The notes under the pieces: generated by a model
Databases searched by the model: none
The model's input: the letters and a program-made list of their open reading frames with translations, nothing else
Told to the model about the DNA's origin: nothing
In this document: positions 43,131-52,214 of the stretch, one piece after another
Layout: each line of letters starts with the position of its first letter
Numbering within the stretch: position 1 is the stretch's first letter
Assembly: GCA_011620585.1 (NCBI GenBank)
Contig: WOYV01000108.1
Location: 92,246-156,245, forward strand
From: Draconibacterium sp.
GTDB taxonomy: Bacteria; Bacteroidota; Bacteroidia; Bacteroidales; Prolixibacteraceae
DNA: 64,000 bases
Direction: 5' to 3'
Program-made: the position numbers and the translations under genes

Positions 43131-45263
43131 TTATTTTTCCAGTCCTTTCATCGAAAGCTGAACCCGTTTGCGGGAAATATCCACTTCTTTAATCCGGACC
43201 TTAACATGCTGATGTAGCTTTACAACCTCGTTGGGATCGGAAACAAAACGATCGGCCAGTTCCGAAATATGGACCAGCCCCGATTCTTTGATACCCACAT
43301 CGACAAAAGCCCCGAATTTGGTGATGTTGTTTACGATACCCGGCAACACCATTCCAACATGCAGGTCGTTGATGGAGAAAATACCGTCGGCAAATTCAAA
43401 AACCTTAATTCCCTTTCGCGGGTCGCGCCCGGGTTTCAGCAGTTCTTCGCGAATATCATTCAGCGTAGGAAGACCTACTTCAGCAGTCACGTATTTTTGC
43501 CAATCGATTTTCGAAACCAGTTCTTCATTCCTGACTAAATCGTTTACCTGGCATTTCAGCTCTTTTGCAATTTGAGAAACAACAGGATACGATTCGGGGT
43601 GTACCCCTGAATTATCCAACGGATTTTTTGCGCCCGGGATACGAAGGAACCCGGCAGCCTGTTCAAAAGCTTTTGGGCCCATACGCGGAACTTTTTTTAA
43701 GTCGGCACGCGATTCAAACATGCCGTTTTCTTTTCGGTAAGCGGTGATGTTTTCTGCCAGTTGCGGACCGAGTCCCGAAACATAGGTGAGCAGGTGTTTA
43801 CTGGCCGTGTTCAGGTTAACACCCACCGAGTTCACACTGAGTTCGACCACCGAATCGAGACTTTCTTTTAATTTTTTCTGATCCACATCGTGCTGGTATT
43901 GTCCCACGCCAATGCTTTTCGGATCGATTTTTACCAGTTCTGCCAGCGGGTCCATCAAACGACGACCGATAGAAACTGCTCCGCGCACAGTTACATCATA
44001 TTGCGGAAATTCGGCTCTGGCCACGCTCGAAGCCGAATACACCGAAGCACCGTCTTCGCTCACCACAAATACTTTTAATTCACGATCGTAATGCAGGTTT
44101 TTTATAAAGTGTTCCGTTTCGCGGCTGGCAGTTCCGTTGCCGATGGCAATGGCCTCGATCTTGTACATTTCCACCATCGAAGTTATTTTTTTAGCCGCCA
44201 TTTTTTTCTCGTTCTGCGGAGCATGCGGATAAATGGTTTCGTTGTGCATGAGATTGCCCTGATCGTCGAGGCAAACAATTTTGCAGCCGGTCCGGTAACC
44301 GGGATCAATGGCAAGTATGCGTTCCTGACCGAGCGGAGGAGCGAGTAACAACTGCTTTAGGTTTTCGGCAAAAACCCGGATAGCTTCCTCGTCGGCTTTT
44401 TCCTTTGACAGATTAGCGAACTCAGTTTCGATTGAAGGCTGGACCAGTCGTTTGTAACTGTCTTTTACTGCCAGCGCCACCTGATCGGAGCTGTGGTTGT
44501 TTCCTTTTACAAAAAAGCGTTCGAGGTTCTCGGGTACACGTTCATCATCGGGAGTAATGGCAACACGTAAGAAACCTTCGTTCTCGCCCCGGCGCATGGC
44601 CAATAAACGGTGCGATGGACATTTTTTTAAAGGTTCGTTCCAATCAAAATAATCACGATACTTGGCAGCTTCCTCTTCTTTTCCTTTTATCACTTTTGAT
44701 GTAATCTGTGCTCCTAACTCAAATCCGCGCCTGACAATGTTCCGGGCCTTTTCGTTTTCGCTTATCCATTCGGCAATAATATCGCGTGCCCCTGAAAGCG
44801 CTTCTTCCACCGAATTTACATCTTCGTTTAAAAACTGGCCTGCACGAAATTCAATATCCCGATCCACTTGTTTCATCAGAATTTTTGCCAGTGGTTCGAG
44901 TCCTTTTTCACGTGCGATGGTTGCTTTGGTGCGGCGTCTGGGTTTGTAGGGCAGATAAAGGTCTTCCAATTCAACGGCGTCGAAGCAGCCCACGATACGG
45001 GCCTTTAATCCAGGTGTAAGTTTATCCTGTTCTTCGATGGTTTTAAGAATGGTTCCCTTGCGCTTTTCGAGTTCGTTGTATTTCTCGTTTTGTTCCTTGA
45101 TTTGCAACACTTGTACCTCGTCGAGGCTGCCAGTGCGTTCTTTCCGGTAACGCGAAATAAAGGGCACTGTAGCCCCTTCATTAAGTAAAGCGATGGTATT
45201 CTCAACCTGTCGGTAACTGACCGCGAGGCTTTGGGCTATTATTTCGGTGATTTTTTGCTGCAT
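43131..45263 (-). CDS. tex: Tex-family S1 RNA-binding protein
   Basis: A 710-residue cytosolic protein of the Tex (Spt6-like) family: N-terminal helical region with TVPFISRYRKERTGSLDEVQ, YqgF-like domain (ERILAIDPGYRTGCKIVCLD), helix-hairpin-helix region (NTASKHLLTYVSGLGPQLAE) and a C-terminal S1 domain (about 640-710, VDVGIKESGLVHISELADRF). It binds nucleic acid and is implicated in transcription; exact role unsettled. Its upstream border is the terminator of the GH92 gene. Confidence 0.95.
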   Translation of the reverse strand: MQQKITEIIAQSLAVSYRQVENTIALLNEGATVPFISRYRKERTGSLDEVQVLQIKEQNEKYNELEKRKGTILKTIEEQDKLTPGLKARIVGCFDAVELEDLYLPYKPRRRTKATIAREKGLEPLAKILMKQVDRDIEFRAGQFLNEDVNSVEEALSGARDIIAEWISENEKARNIVRRGFELGAQITSKVIKGKEEEAAKYRDYFDWNEPLKKCPSHRLLAMRRGENEGFLRVAITPDDERVPENLERFFVKGNNHSSDQVALAVKDSYKRLVQPSIETEFANLSKEKADEEAIRVFAENLKQLLLAPPLGQERILAIDPGYRTGCKIVCLDDQGNLMHNETIYPHAPQNEKKMAAKKITSMVEMYKIEAIAIGNGTASRETEHFIKNLHYDRELKVFVVSEDGASVYSASSVARAEFPQYDVTVRGAVSIGRRLMDPLAELVKIDPKSIGVGQYQHDVDQKKLKESLDSVVELSVNSVGVNLNTASKHLLTYVSGLGPQLAENITAYRKENGMFESRADLKKVPRMGPKAFEQAAGFLRIPGAKNPLDNSGVHPESYPVVSQIAKELKCQVNDLVRNEELVSKIDWQKYVTAEVGLPTLNDIREELLKPGRDPRKGIKVFEFADGIFSINDLHVGMVLPGIVNNITKFGAFVDVGIKESGLVHISELADRFVSDPNEVVKLHQHVKVRIKEVDISRKRVQLSMKGLEK

Positions 45264-45298
45264 GTTCTGTTTTTATTGAATTGCAAAGATAGAAAACA

Positions 45299-45338
45299 AA
45301 AAAGGATGCGATCCTTTGATTGGAAACCACATCCTTTT
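45299..45338 (-). terminator. Terminator of the GH92 gene
   Basis: On the minus strand AAAAGGATG and CATCCTTTT form a 9-bp stem around a 21-base loop, followed by TTTGTTTT. Confidence 0.7.
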
Positions 45339-45358
45339 CGGCTTTTTAAAGAATTCTT

Positions 45359-47572
45359 CTATTTCGAGAATAGCAATGTTCCGCCTTTTTGTATGTCTTC
45401 GTGTCGGATGAATGTACTGACTTCTTTGCCGTTGAAAATAACCTTTTTGTAAATGAATGACCGCATATCTTCACCTGTTTTTAATATTAAGTCACCTCCC
45501 GGATAATAGGTTTTATCGAGGTGTAAAGTAACTTTTTGAAAAACAGGTGACGATAATTGGTATTCGTTACTACCCGGGCAAACCGGGTAGAATCCCATAG
45601 TACTAAAAACATACCAGGCCGAAAGCTGACCTGCATTGTCGTGCCCCGAAAGTCCGCCAGGCCCAATGTCGTAGTTGGCTTTCAGAAGTTCTTTTACTGT
45701 TTTTTGAGTCGTTTCCCAATTATTTGCATAATTATACAAATACGGAATGTGTTGCCCGGTTACATTACTTTGGTTATAAACTGAATTAAAGATATCATCC
45801 AGTTTCTGGATGAATGATTCTTTCCCCCCGATTAGTTCAATTAATCCGGGCACATCGTGAGGAACAAAAAATGAATATTCTTTGGCAGAATTCCCGGCAT
45901 AAAATGGTCCAGATGTGCTGGCATCAAAATCTTCGAAGTACGAGCCATCGGAATATCTTCCGTTCATCCATCCCTGCGACTCGTCAAAAACATTGGAATA
46001 ACTGGAAGCGCGTGATTCTAAATTGGTCAGATCGTCTGTTTTTCCTAATTTTTTAGCTACTTGCGCAACGCACCAGTCGTTGTACGAATATTCAAGAGTG
46101 CGCGCTATTTCTCCATTTGTTTGTTCTCCAGCCTGCATTTCATCGATCGGAATATATCCGAATGCCATATACGGTTCAAGTTCGGGTCTGCCTTTTCCTT
46201 TCATAATATCTTCCACATCTGGCAATTCAGTTGCATTTTTCAACATGTAGGAATAAGCTTTTTCCAGGTCGAAGTCAAAACCTTTCATGGCAGCATCAGC
46301 AAGAATAACCGAAATAGGATCTCCGGCTTCGTTTTTAGAATAATTATTTGCAATAGTTGAAGCCGGTAGCCAGCCTCCTGCTTCAGCCTGAATAAGAATG
46401 GATTTGATCATGTTGTTGTATTGTTCCGGAGCTACCAGGCTGAGCAGTGGCATTTGAGCGCGGAAAGTATTCTGGGCAGAAAAATCGCCATAAACATCGA
46501 AATCTTTGGTATTCTTTATTTTATATTGTTGTGAAAAAGAAGGATAATCGCCGTTTACATCGCTGAAAAGCCGCGGTTGTTGAAAAGAATGATAAAGAGC
46601 TGTGTAAAACTTGGTCAGTTCATTTTTATCTTTTGTCTCTATTTCAACTTTTCCGAGCAGGTTGTTCCATTCTTGTTCCAGTCTTTGTTTAGTCGCTTCA
46701 AAATCCCAGTCGCTGATTTCGGCATCAAGGTTCTTCCTGGCGTTTTCAATGCTTGTGAAAGAGGTACCTATTTTTAATTTAACTGTTTCTTCTAAATCGA
46801 TATCAAAAACAGCATAAGCTCCTATTGCTTTCTGATCCTTGCGTTCAACAGAACCATCTTTGTAGTCGTTATCCCCAAATGTTCCGTATTGAACAAAATT
46901 TTTATCAAACCTGGCTACAAAATAACCAGAGATTCCAGCGGGGCCATTATCCGTGAACACGGGATTATAGCCGTAAACCTCCTGTTTGTCAAAATCAATT
47001 TTGATATATCCTTTATCCTGATCACTATTTACATCGAATAATATTGTTGCTTCTTTTGGGTCGAGCCACGAGAAACGAAAAAAACTACAGCGTTTGGTAG
47101 CTGTCATTTCTGCCATAATTCCCATTTCAGCGAACATAGTGGCTGCAAAGGCTGGCGATAAATTATCGACGTTCAGCATATATAAACTATTGCGCTGACT
47201 TGGTAAATACCTGAATCCTAAATTTTTATTGGTGGCAAAAATGCCAAAGGAACCATAGTCGCTGGAGCACGAGCCGCTTAACCAGTGGGTAGCACGAAAT
47301 CCCTGAAGAATGGTTCCACGATGATAAAAAGGCGCCAGGCATTGTTTTTCGTAATAATGAATTTCAGGTGTCCATTGTGTCATCCCAAACGGAGCAGTAA
47401 CAGCAGGTATAGTTTGTCCGTTTGATAGTGAAGCTCCTGTCTTGGCTTTGGCAGATTCAACAGTAGCCGGGCCGGTTCCTAACAAAGGATCAACGTATTG
47501 AATATAATTGAGGGATTCTTTTTGATTGCAGGATATGACGAACAATAATAGAAAAAGATACAGATATTTCAT
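45359..47572 (-). CDS. GH92 alpha-mannosidase lipoprotein
   Basis: A 737-residue glycoside hydrolase family 92 enzyme, calcium-dependent exo-alpha-mannosidase acting on N-glycans or mannans. It has a lipoprotein signal (VISCNQ, Cys near residue 15), so it is anchored at the envelope. Family motifs: YVDPLLGTG, FSWLDPKEATILFDVNS, ALYHSFQQPRLFSDVNGDY, GGWLPASTIANNYSKNEAGD and the C-terminal GLSGHDNAGQLSAWYVFSTM with MGFYPVCPG. It lies divergent from the SusC/SusD pair with one gene between them, and may serve the same uptake system. Confidence 0.93.
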   Translation of the reverse strand: MKYLYLFLLLFVISCNQKESLNYIQYVDPLLGTGPATVESAKAKTGASLSNGQTIPAVTAPFGMTQWTPEIHYYEKQCLAPFYHRGTILQGFRATHWLSGSCSSDYGSFGIFATNKNLGFRYLPSQRNSLYMLNVDNLSPAFAATMFAEMGIMAEMTATKRCSFFRFSWLDPKEATILFDVNSDQDKGYIKIDFDKQEVYGYNPVFTDNGPAGISGYFVARFDKNFVQYGTFGDNDYKDGSVERKDQKAIGAYAVFDIDLEETVKLKIGTSFTSIENARKNLDAEISDWDFEATKQRLEQEWNNLLGKVEIETKDKNELTKFYTALYHSFQQPRLFSDVNGDYPSFSQQYKIKNTKDFDVYGDFSAQNTFRAQMPLLSLVAPEQYNNMIKSILIQAEAGGWLPASTIANNYSKNEAGDPISVILADAAMKGFDFDLEKAYSYMLKNATELPDVEDIMKGKGRPELEPYMAFGYIPIDEMQAGEQTNGEIARTLEYSYNDWCVAQVAKKLGKTDDLTNLESRASSYSNVFDESQGWMNGRYSDGSYFEDFDASTSGPFYAGNSAKEYSFFVPHDVPGLIELIGGKESFIQKLDDIFNSVYNQSNVTGQHIPYLYNYANNWETTQKTVKELLKANYDIGPGGLSGHDNAGQLSAWYVFSTMGFYPVCPGSNEYQLSSPVFQKVTLHLDKTYYPGGDLILKTGEDMRSFIYKKVIFNGKEVSTFIRHEDIQKGGTLLFSK

Positions 47573-47600
47573 AAGTTAATGATTTGAGATTTTTGCCAGT

Positions 47601-47608
47601 CAAAATTA
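47601..47608 (-). promoter_or_regulatory. -7 box of the GH92 gene
   Basis: TAATTTTG on the minus strand, about 29 bases upstream of the start codon. Confidence 0.45.
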
Positions 47609-47658
47609 GAATATTCAAAGAAATATAAAAGTGAAATGAAGCCAGGAAGCAAAAAAAG

Positions 47659-47679
47659 AAGGCCTCAGAAGAGACCTTT
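47659..47679. terminator. Bidirectional terminator downstream of the 293-residue membrane protein gene
   Basis: AAGG-C-CTC and GAG-A-CCTT pair around AGAA; on the minus strand a run CTTTTTTT follows. Confidence 0.65.
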
Positions 47680-47682
47680 TTA

Positions 47683-48564
47683 TTATTGCAATAAGATAAG
47701 TTGTATCCAGCCCTGGATAATTTCGCCGGTTTCGGGATCAAGCTGCGAACCAAACATACTGTGTGGGATGGAATATACAATTAACATTACGATGGCTGCA
47801 ACTACCGTGTATACTGGTTTTTCTTTGTTGCGGTTCATCGCGAAGGCCAGCAACCAGAAAAGGAAGGCAATCAGGGTTTTATTGTCGGTAAGGTCCCATG
47901 CAAAAGGTATGCCTGCCCAGGCTTCTCCAAATGCATGCCACTGTACCATCGGGCCAAGAATCATCCCACCGATAAAGAAAGTGACAATGGTAAGGTTTGT
48001 AAATAATTTAAACCGACGGTTTTTGAATACGGCCATAATTCCGGCCAGGTTGCCAAGGAACATGGCAAAGAACATGAAAAATATGTGCGGGATAAGAATT
48101 CCGGGAGGCACAGCTCCTTTGAAACGAATAACCACTGGTTCGTGTTCCAAATAAGAAGTGGTTCCGTTTTTATCAGTAATCTCGAAATAGTACTGAATTT
48201 TTCCGGCAGCCGGTTGTTCGGGTATTTCAGCAAACCAACCTTTTTCTTCGGTAATTTTAAAGACCTTGTTCATAAGAAAAGAATGAACAGGTTTTTGCCC
48301 GTATTCAAAATCAACCGATTGATAAGCCTCATTCGATGGATACTTTTTGTAATACAGTTTTGCCTGAACAGAGGTATCGTCAATACCCAGCCTAACATGC
48401 GAACCACTGCCAATTTCGATACTACGAACCAGTTTTAGCTGGTAATTGGTGTTGTTTACTGCCACCTCGATTTTTTTATCATAAGTTGGTCCGGTCTTTC
48501 TTTGATAAATTACTGCTGCCAGTGTAATAATAATAGCCAGGACCCAATATAAAACAACTTTCAT
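47683..48564 (-). CDS. Membrane protein of unknown function
   Basis: A 293-residue protein I do not recognise by name. One N-terminal transmembrane helix (5-21) is followed by an extracytoplasmic beta-rich domain (about 30-150, ending KIQYYFEITDKNGTTSYLEH, Ig-like in appearance) and four to five further helices (about 155-285), with a short helix pair around MILGPMVQWHAFGEAWAGIP. Similar proteins occur in Bacteroidetes as hypotheticals. It lies between the GH92 gene and the divergent susC. Own promoter and terminator. Confidence 0.7.
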   Translation of the reverse strand: MKVVLYWVLAIIITLAAVIYQRKTGPTYDKKIEVAVNNTNYQLKLVRSIEIGSGSHVRLGIDDTSVQAKLYYKKYPSNEAYQSVDFEYGQKPVHSFLMNKVFKITEEKGWFAEIPEQPAAGKIQYYFEITDKNGTTSYLEHEPVVIRFKGAVPPGILIPHIFFMFFAMFLGNLAGIMAVFKNRRFKLFTNLTIVTFFIGGMILGPMVQWHAFGEAWAGIPFAWDLTDNKTLIAFLFWLLAFAMNRNKEKPVYTVVAAIVMLIVYSIPHSMFGSQLDPETGEIIQGWIQLILLQ

Positions 48565-48599
48565 GTGATTAATTTTTATGTAAAATTAAATTGTTTTCT

Positions 48600-48607
48600 C
48601 AAAACTA
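48600..48607 (-). promoter_or_regulatory. -7 box of the 293-residue membrane protein gene
   Basis: TAGTTTTG on the minus strand, 36 bases before the start codon. Confidence 0.45.
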
Positions 48608-48787
48608 CTTCATCATACAACAATTTTTGTTATTGATTGTTTGAAAAATAGATTATCATTAGCAGATGAAAAATGAAGTGTTGAAAACTTATTGGTGATT
48701 AAGACAGACTTATGTTTTTTAACATGTAAGTTAGGGGGAGTATTAACGATGAAAACAATAATTTAGCATTTAATATTAAACTAACTA

Positions 48788-48827
48788 ATACATTCTCACG
48801 ATAGGTGGCTTTTAATTGAGAATGTAT
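48788..48827. promoter_or_regulatory. Inverted repeat in the susC leader
   Basis: ATACATTCTC (48788-48797) and GAGAATGTAT (48818-48827) are perfect 10-bp inverted arms with a 20-base spacer. CTAACTAA occurs on both sides (48781-48788 and 48831-48838). It may be a regulator site or a leader RNA hairpin controlling susC. Confidence 0.5.
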
Positions 48828-48955
48828 ATGCTAACTAACTAATTAAAATTGAATTTATGAAATACTCATAATATCCGTAATTGTTGCGTTTTGTTAGCAA
48901 AATCAAGCGGAGCTAATAATCATTTTCTAATTAATAATACCAAAACTTAAAATCT

Positions 48956-51900
48956 ATGGAAAAAAGACAACGTAAAGGTTTTAAAACCTTTCTTTTCCTT
49001 GCCATTATTATGGCATTTTCTCTAGGTTCTTATGCGCAAAAAACGGTTACCGGTAATGTTACCGGTGAAGATGGCGCAGGAATCCCTGGAGTATCGATTG
49101 TTGTAATGGGGACAGTACAGGGTACGATTACCGATATTGACGGTAATTTTACTTTATCTGTTCCGTCAGATGATGCAAAGTTACAGTTTTCATACATTGG
49201 TATGTTGACTCAAACTGTTACTGTTGGTAACCAAACGGTTATTAATGTAGTTTTAAAGGCTGATGTAATTGGGGTTGACGAAGTGGTTGTTGTTGGCTAT
49301 GGTACCAGGATGAAAGAAGAATTGACTGGGGCAGTTTCTACGGTGTCGGCTGAGAAGTTAGCAACTACCTCAGAAACCAGCGTTGCCAGCCGCTTACAAG
49401 GGCAGGTTTCCGGGATAACGGTTACCAATGCCAATCGTCCGGGAGCTGATGCCACAATTCGTATTCGTGGGGTTGGAACTATTAATGATCCAAACCCTTT
49501 ATACATTATTGATGGGGTTCCTTCAGGCCCGGGTAACAATATTCCTCCTGGCGATATTGAAAGCATTTCAGTCTTGAAAGATGCTTCTTCGGCTGCCATT
49601 TATGGAACACGGGGTGCAAACGGCGTAATTATTATTACGACTAAACACGGACGTGCTAATCAACAGCCCCGAATCAATTTATCTGTCCGTACAGGTGTTT
49701 CCAATGCTGTGAACCAGTACGATTTGTTGAATACAAATGAATATGCTGAGGCAATTTGGTTGTCTGCTGCCAATAATGGTGATGCGCCGTCAAGCGCACA
49801 ATACGGTACGGGTTCTTCACCTGTAATACCTGATTACATTTTACCTGCCGGTGCCATGAGTGGCGAGGTTGATGAATCTACCTATAGTTTTTATGGCAAT
49901 CAAATTTTCAAAGCCAATAAGCAGGGAACTAACTGGTACGATGAGATCTATCGTACAGGTGTGGTTCAGGAGTATGACCTGTCAATAGCTGGTGGTGGCG
50001 CCAATTCTACCTATGCATTTTCGGCTAATTACCTTGACGAAGACGGTATGCTGGAATATACTAACTTCAAAAGATACACCATGCGTATGAACTCTGACGC
50101 TAAATTCAACAAGTGGTTAAAGGTTGGAGAATCATTGCAGGTTGTTTATATCGATGAAAGTGGTAATTTCTCGGATAATGGTGAAGGTACCGTGGTTTCG
50201 TTTGCTTACAGGATGCAGCCAATCATTCCGGTTTATGATATTAGTGGTGAACATTTTGCCGGAAGTAAAGCCCCTGAGATGGGTAACGCAACGAACCCTG
50301 TTTCTATACTTTACAGGGCTAAAAATAACGAGGGCAAATATAACCGTATTTTAGGTAGCGCTTTTGCTGAAGTTACCCTTATGGAAGGATTAACGGCCAA
50401 AACATTATTTGGCGCCAACTGGGGGCAGTGGAATTATAAAGGATATATTCTTCCTTCACCTGAAAGTTCTGAACCAAACCTGGTAAATGGTGTAGATGCA
50501 AATTCAAATTATAATTTGCAATGGAACTGGTCAAATACATTAAACTATAACAAAACATTTGCTGAGGTTCATAAATTGAATGTATTATTAGGTACAGAGG
50601 CCATTGATTATTTCTACCAGTCTTTGAATGCCAGTCGCCGCGTTTATTTCTCCGAAGATCCAAACTACATGCAACTGGATTCTGGTGAAAGTAATAAGGA
50701 AAACAGTGGGAATGCTTCTGAATGGTCAATGTTCTCGGTATTTGGCCGCGTTAACTACGACTATCAGGGGAAATATTTCCTGGAAGGAACTGTTCGTCGT
50801 GACGGATCTTCAAGGTTCAGTTCAAAACACAAATATGCTACTTTCCCTGCTGCATCTGCTGCGTGGGCTGTTTCTCAAGAAAACTTTATGCAAAGTACAA
50901 GCAATTGGTTAGATCTGTTAAAGCTTCGTTTGGGATGGGGTATGTCGGGTAACGACCGTATTGGTAACTACAACTCATATTCTACCTATTCTACCGATGC
51001 TTATCGTGCTTCTTATGCTATTGATGGTTCAAATACAAGTGCAGTGTCGGGGTTTAGACCATACACTTTAGGTAGCGAAGATGTAACCTGGGAAACCACC
51101 ACCACTATAAACTTGGGGATTGATGCCAATATGTTGGATAATCACCTGGCCGTAGCCTTGGATTTCTGGCAGCGCGATACGAAAGATATGTTATTTCAGG
51201 AACCGATTCCCCACGTAATGGGTATTGCCACGGCACCTTTCGTAAATGTGGGTAAAATGCGTAACAAAGGTTTCGATGTCGAAATAGGTTACAATAATTC
51301 TACTTCAGGGGGTAAATTTACTTATTCGGCCAGTTTAACGCTTTCTCATTATAAAAACGAAGTTCGCCAACTGTCTGGCGACCCTGATCGTTATATCGAT
51401 GCAGGAAGTTTACGTCAGATGACCTATACGCGTTATGCCGCAGGACACGCTTTCCCTGAATTTTATGGTTACATAGTTGAAGGTATTTTTCAAACTCAGG
51501 CAGAAGCTGATGCTCATCCAATGTATGGCGGCAACGCAGGGTACAATCAACCAGGGCACTTTAAATATAAAAATATTGATTTGTCCACTCAAATGGTTGA
51601 CACAAATGATGATGGTGAACCGGATACTGAGGTTCAGGTAATTGATGCTAACGACAGGACATTTATTGGAAGCCCGCATCCTGACCTGACTGGTGGTTTG
51701 AACATTGATCTTGGTTATGGGAACTTCGATCTGAACATGTTCTTTTATGGAAGTTATGGGAACGAAATGGTTAATTATGTAACCCGCTGGACTGATTATG
51801 GTATGTTTAACGGCGGGTTAAGTAAAGATGCATTATATAATTCATGGGGAAGTCCTTATTTAAGCAATAATTCAAAAGCAAAACTTCCAATGTTGGATCA

Positions 51901-52201
51901 AAATACCATATCTCAGCAACCATCCACAGCATTTATTGAAGATGCTTCTTATTTACGGCTGAAGTCTTTGCGCTTAGGTTATACTTTCCCGAAATCGTTG
52001 TTAGACAGGGCTGGTATTAAAAGCCTGCGTGTGTATGCACAGGTTACCAATGTGTTTACAATTACTAGCTACAGTGGACTTGATCCGGAAATTAGGACAG
52101 TATCTGGCACTGACACCAGTGCAGGCGCCGGGTTTGGATTAGATCAGGGGGCCTGGCCTACTCCTCGCCAGATAATGTTTGGTGTAAACCTTGGTTTATA
52201 A
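48956..52201 (+). CDS. susC: SusC/RagA-type TonB-dependent outer-membrane transporter
   Basis: A 1081-residue outer-membrane porin that imports ligands captured by its SusD partner, energised by TonB. Signal peptide (1-27, ending SYAQ), carboxypeptidase-regulatory-like domain (about 29-105, GVSIVVMGTVQGTITDIDGN), TonB box DEVVVVGYGT (108-117), plug domain (EKLATTSETSVASRLQGQVS, RIRGVGTINDPNPLYIIDGV), and a 22-strand barrel ending QIMFGVNLGL. susD follows after 13 bases. Substrate cannot be read from sequence; a neighbouring GH92 hints at mannose-containing glycans. Confidence 0.96.
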   Translation: MEKRQRKGFKTFLFLAIIMAFSLGSYAQKTVTGNVTGEDGAGIPGVSIVVMGTVQGTITDIDGNFTLSVPSDDAKLQFSYIGMLTQTVTVGNQTVINVVLKADVIGVDEVVVVGYGTRMKEELTGAVSTVSAEKLATTSETSVASRLQGQVSGITVTNANRPGADATIRIRGVGTINDPNPLYIIDGVPSGPGNNIPPGDIESISVLKDASSAAIYGTRGANGVIIITTKHGRANQQPRINLSVRTGVSNAVNQYDLLNTNEYAEAIWLSAANNGDAPSSAQYGTGSSPVIPDYILPAGAMSGEVDESTYSFYGNQIFKANKQGTNWYDEIYRTGVVQEYDLSIAGGGANSTYAFSANYLDEDGMLEYTNFKRYTMRMNSDAKFNKWLKVGESLQVVYIDESGNFSDNGEGTVVSFAYRMQPIIPVYDISGEHFAGSKAPEMGNATNPVSILYRAKNNEGKYNRILGSAFAEVTLMEGLTAKTLFGANWGQWNYKGYILPSPESSEPNLVNGVDANSNYNLQWNWSNTLNYNKTFAEVHKLNVLLGTEAIDYFYQSLNASRRVYFSEDPNYMQLDSGESNKENSGNASEWSMFSVFGRVNYDYQGKYFLEGTVRRDGSSRFSSKHKYATFPAASAAWAVSQENFMQSTSNWLDLLKLRLGWGMSGNDRIGNYNSYSTYSTDAYRASYAIDGSNTSAVSGFRPYTLGSEDVTWETTTTINLGIDANMLDNHLAVALDFWQRDTKDMLFQEPIPHVMGIATAPFVNVGKMRNKGFDVEIGYNNSTSGGKFTYSASLTLSHYKNEVRQLSGDPDRYIDAGSLRQMTYTRYAAGHAFPEFYGYIVEGIFQTQAEADAHPMYGGNAGYNQPGHFKYKNIDLSTQMVDTNDDGEPDTEVQVIDANDRTFIGSPHPDLTGGLNIDLGYGNFDLNMFFYGSYGNEMVNYVTRWTDYGMFNGGLSKDALYNSWGSPYLSNNSKAKLPMLDQNTISQQPSTAFIEDASYLRLKSLRLGYTFPKSLLDRAGIKSLRVYAQVTNVFTITSYSGLDPEIRTVSGTDTSAGAGFGLDQGAWPTPRQIMFGVNLGL

Positions 52202-52214
52202 TGAATAATTAGAT

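Larger units (their letters stand above)
48565..48955. other. Divergent intergenic region upstream of susC
   Basis: About 390 AT-rich bases. It holds TAGTTTTG (48600-48607, minus) for the membrane protein gene and a prominent inverted repeat at 48788-48827 flanked by CTAACTAA direct repeats. No exact TAnnTTTG was found for susC; the best partial match is TATGTTTT near 48711. Confidence 0.5.
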
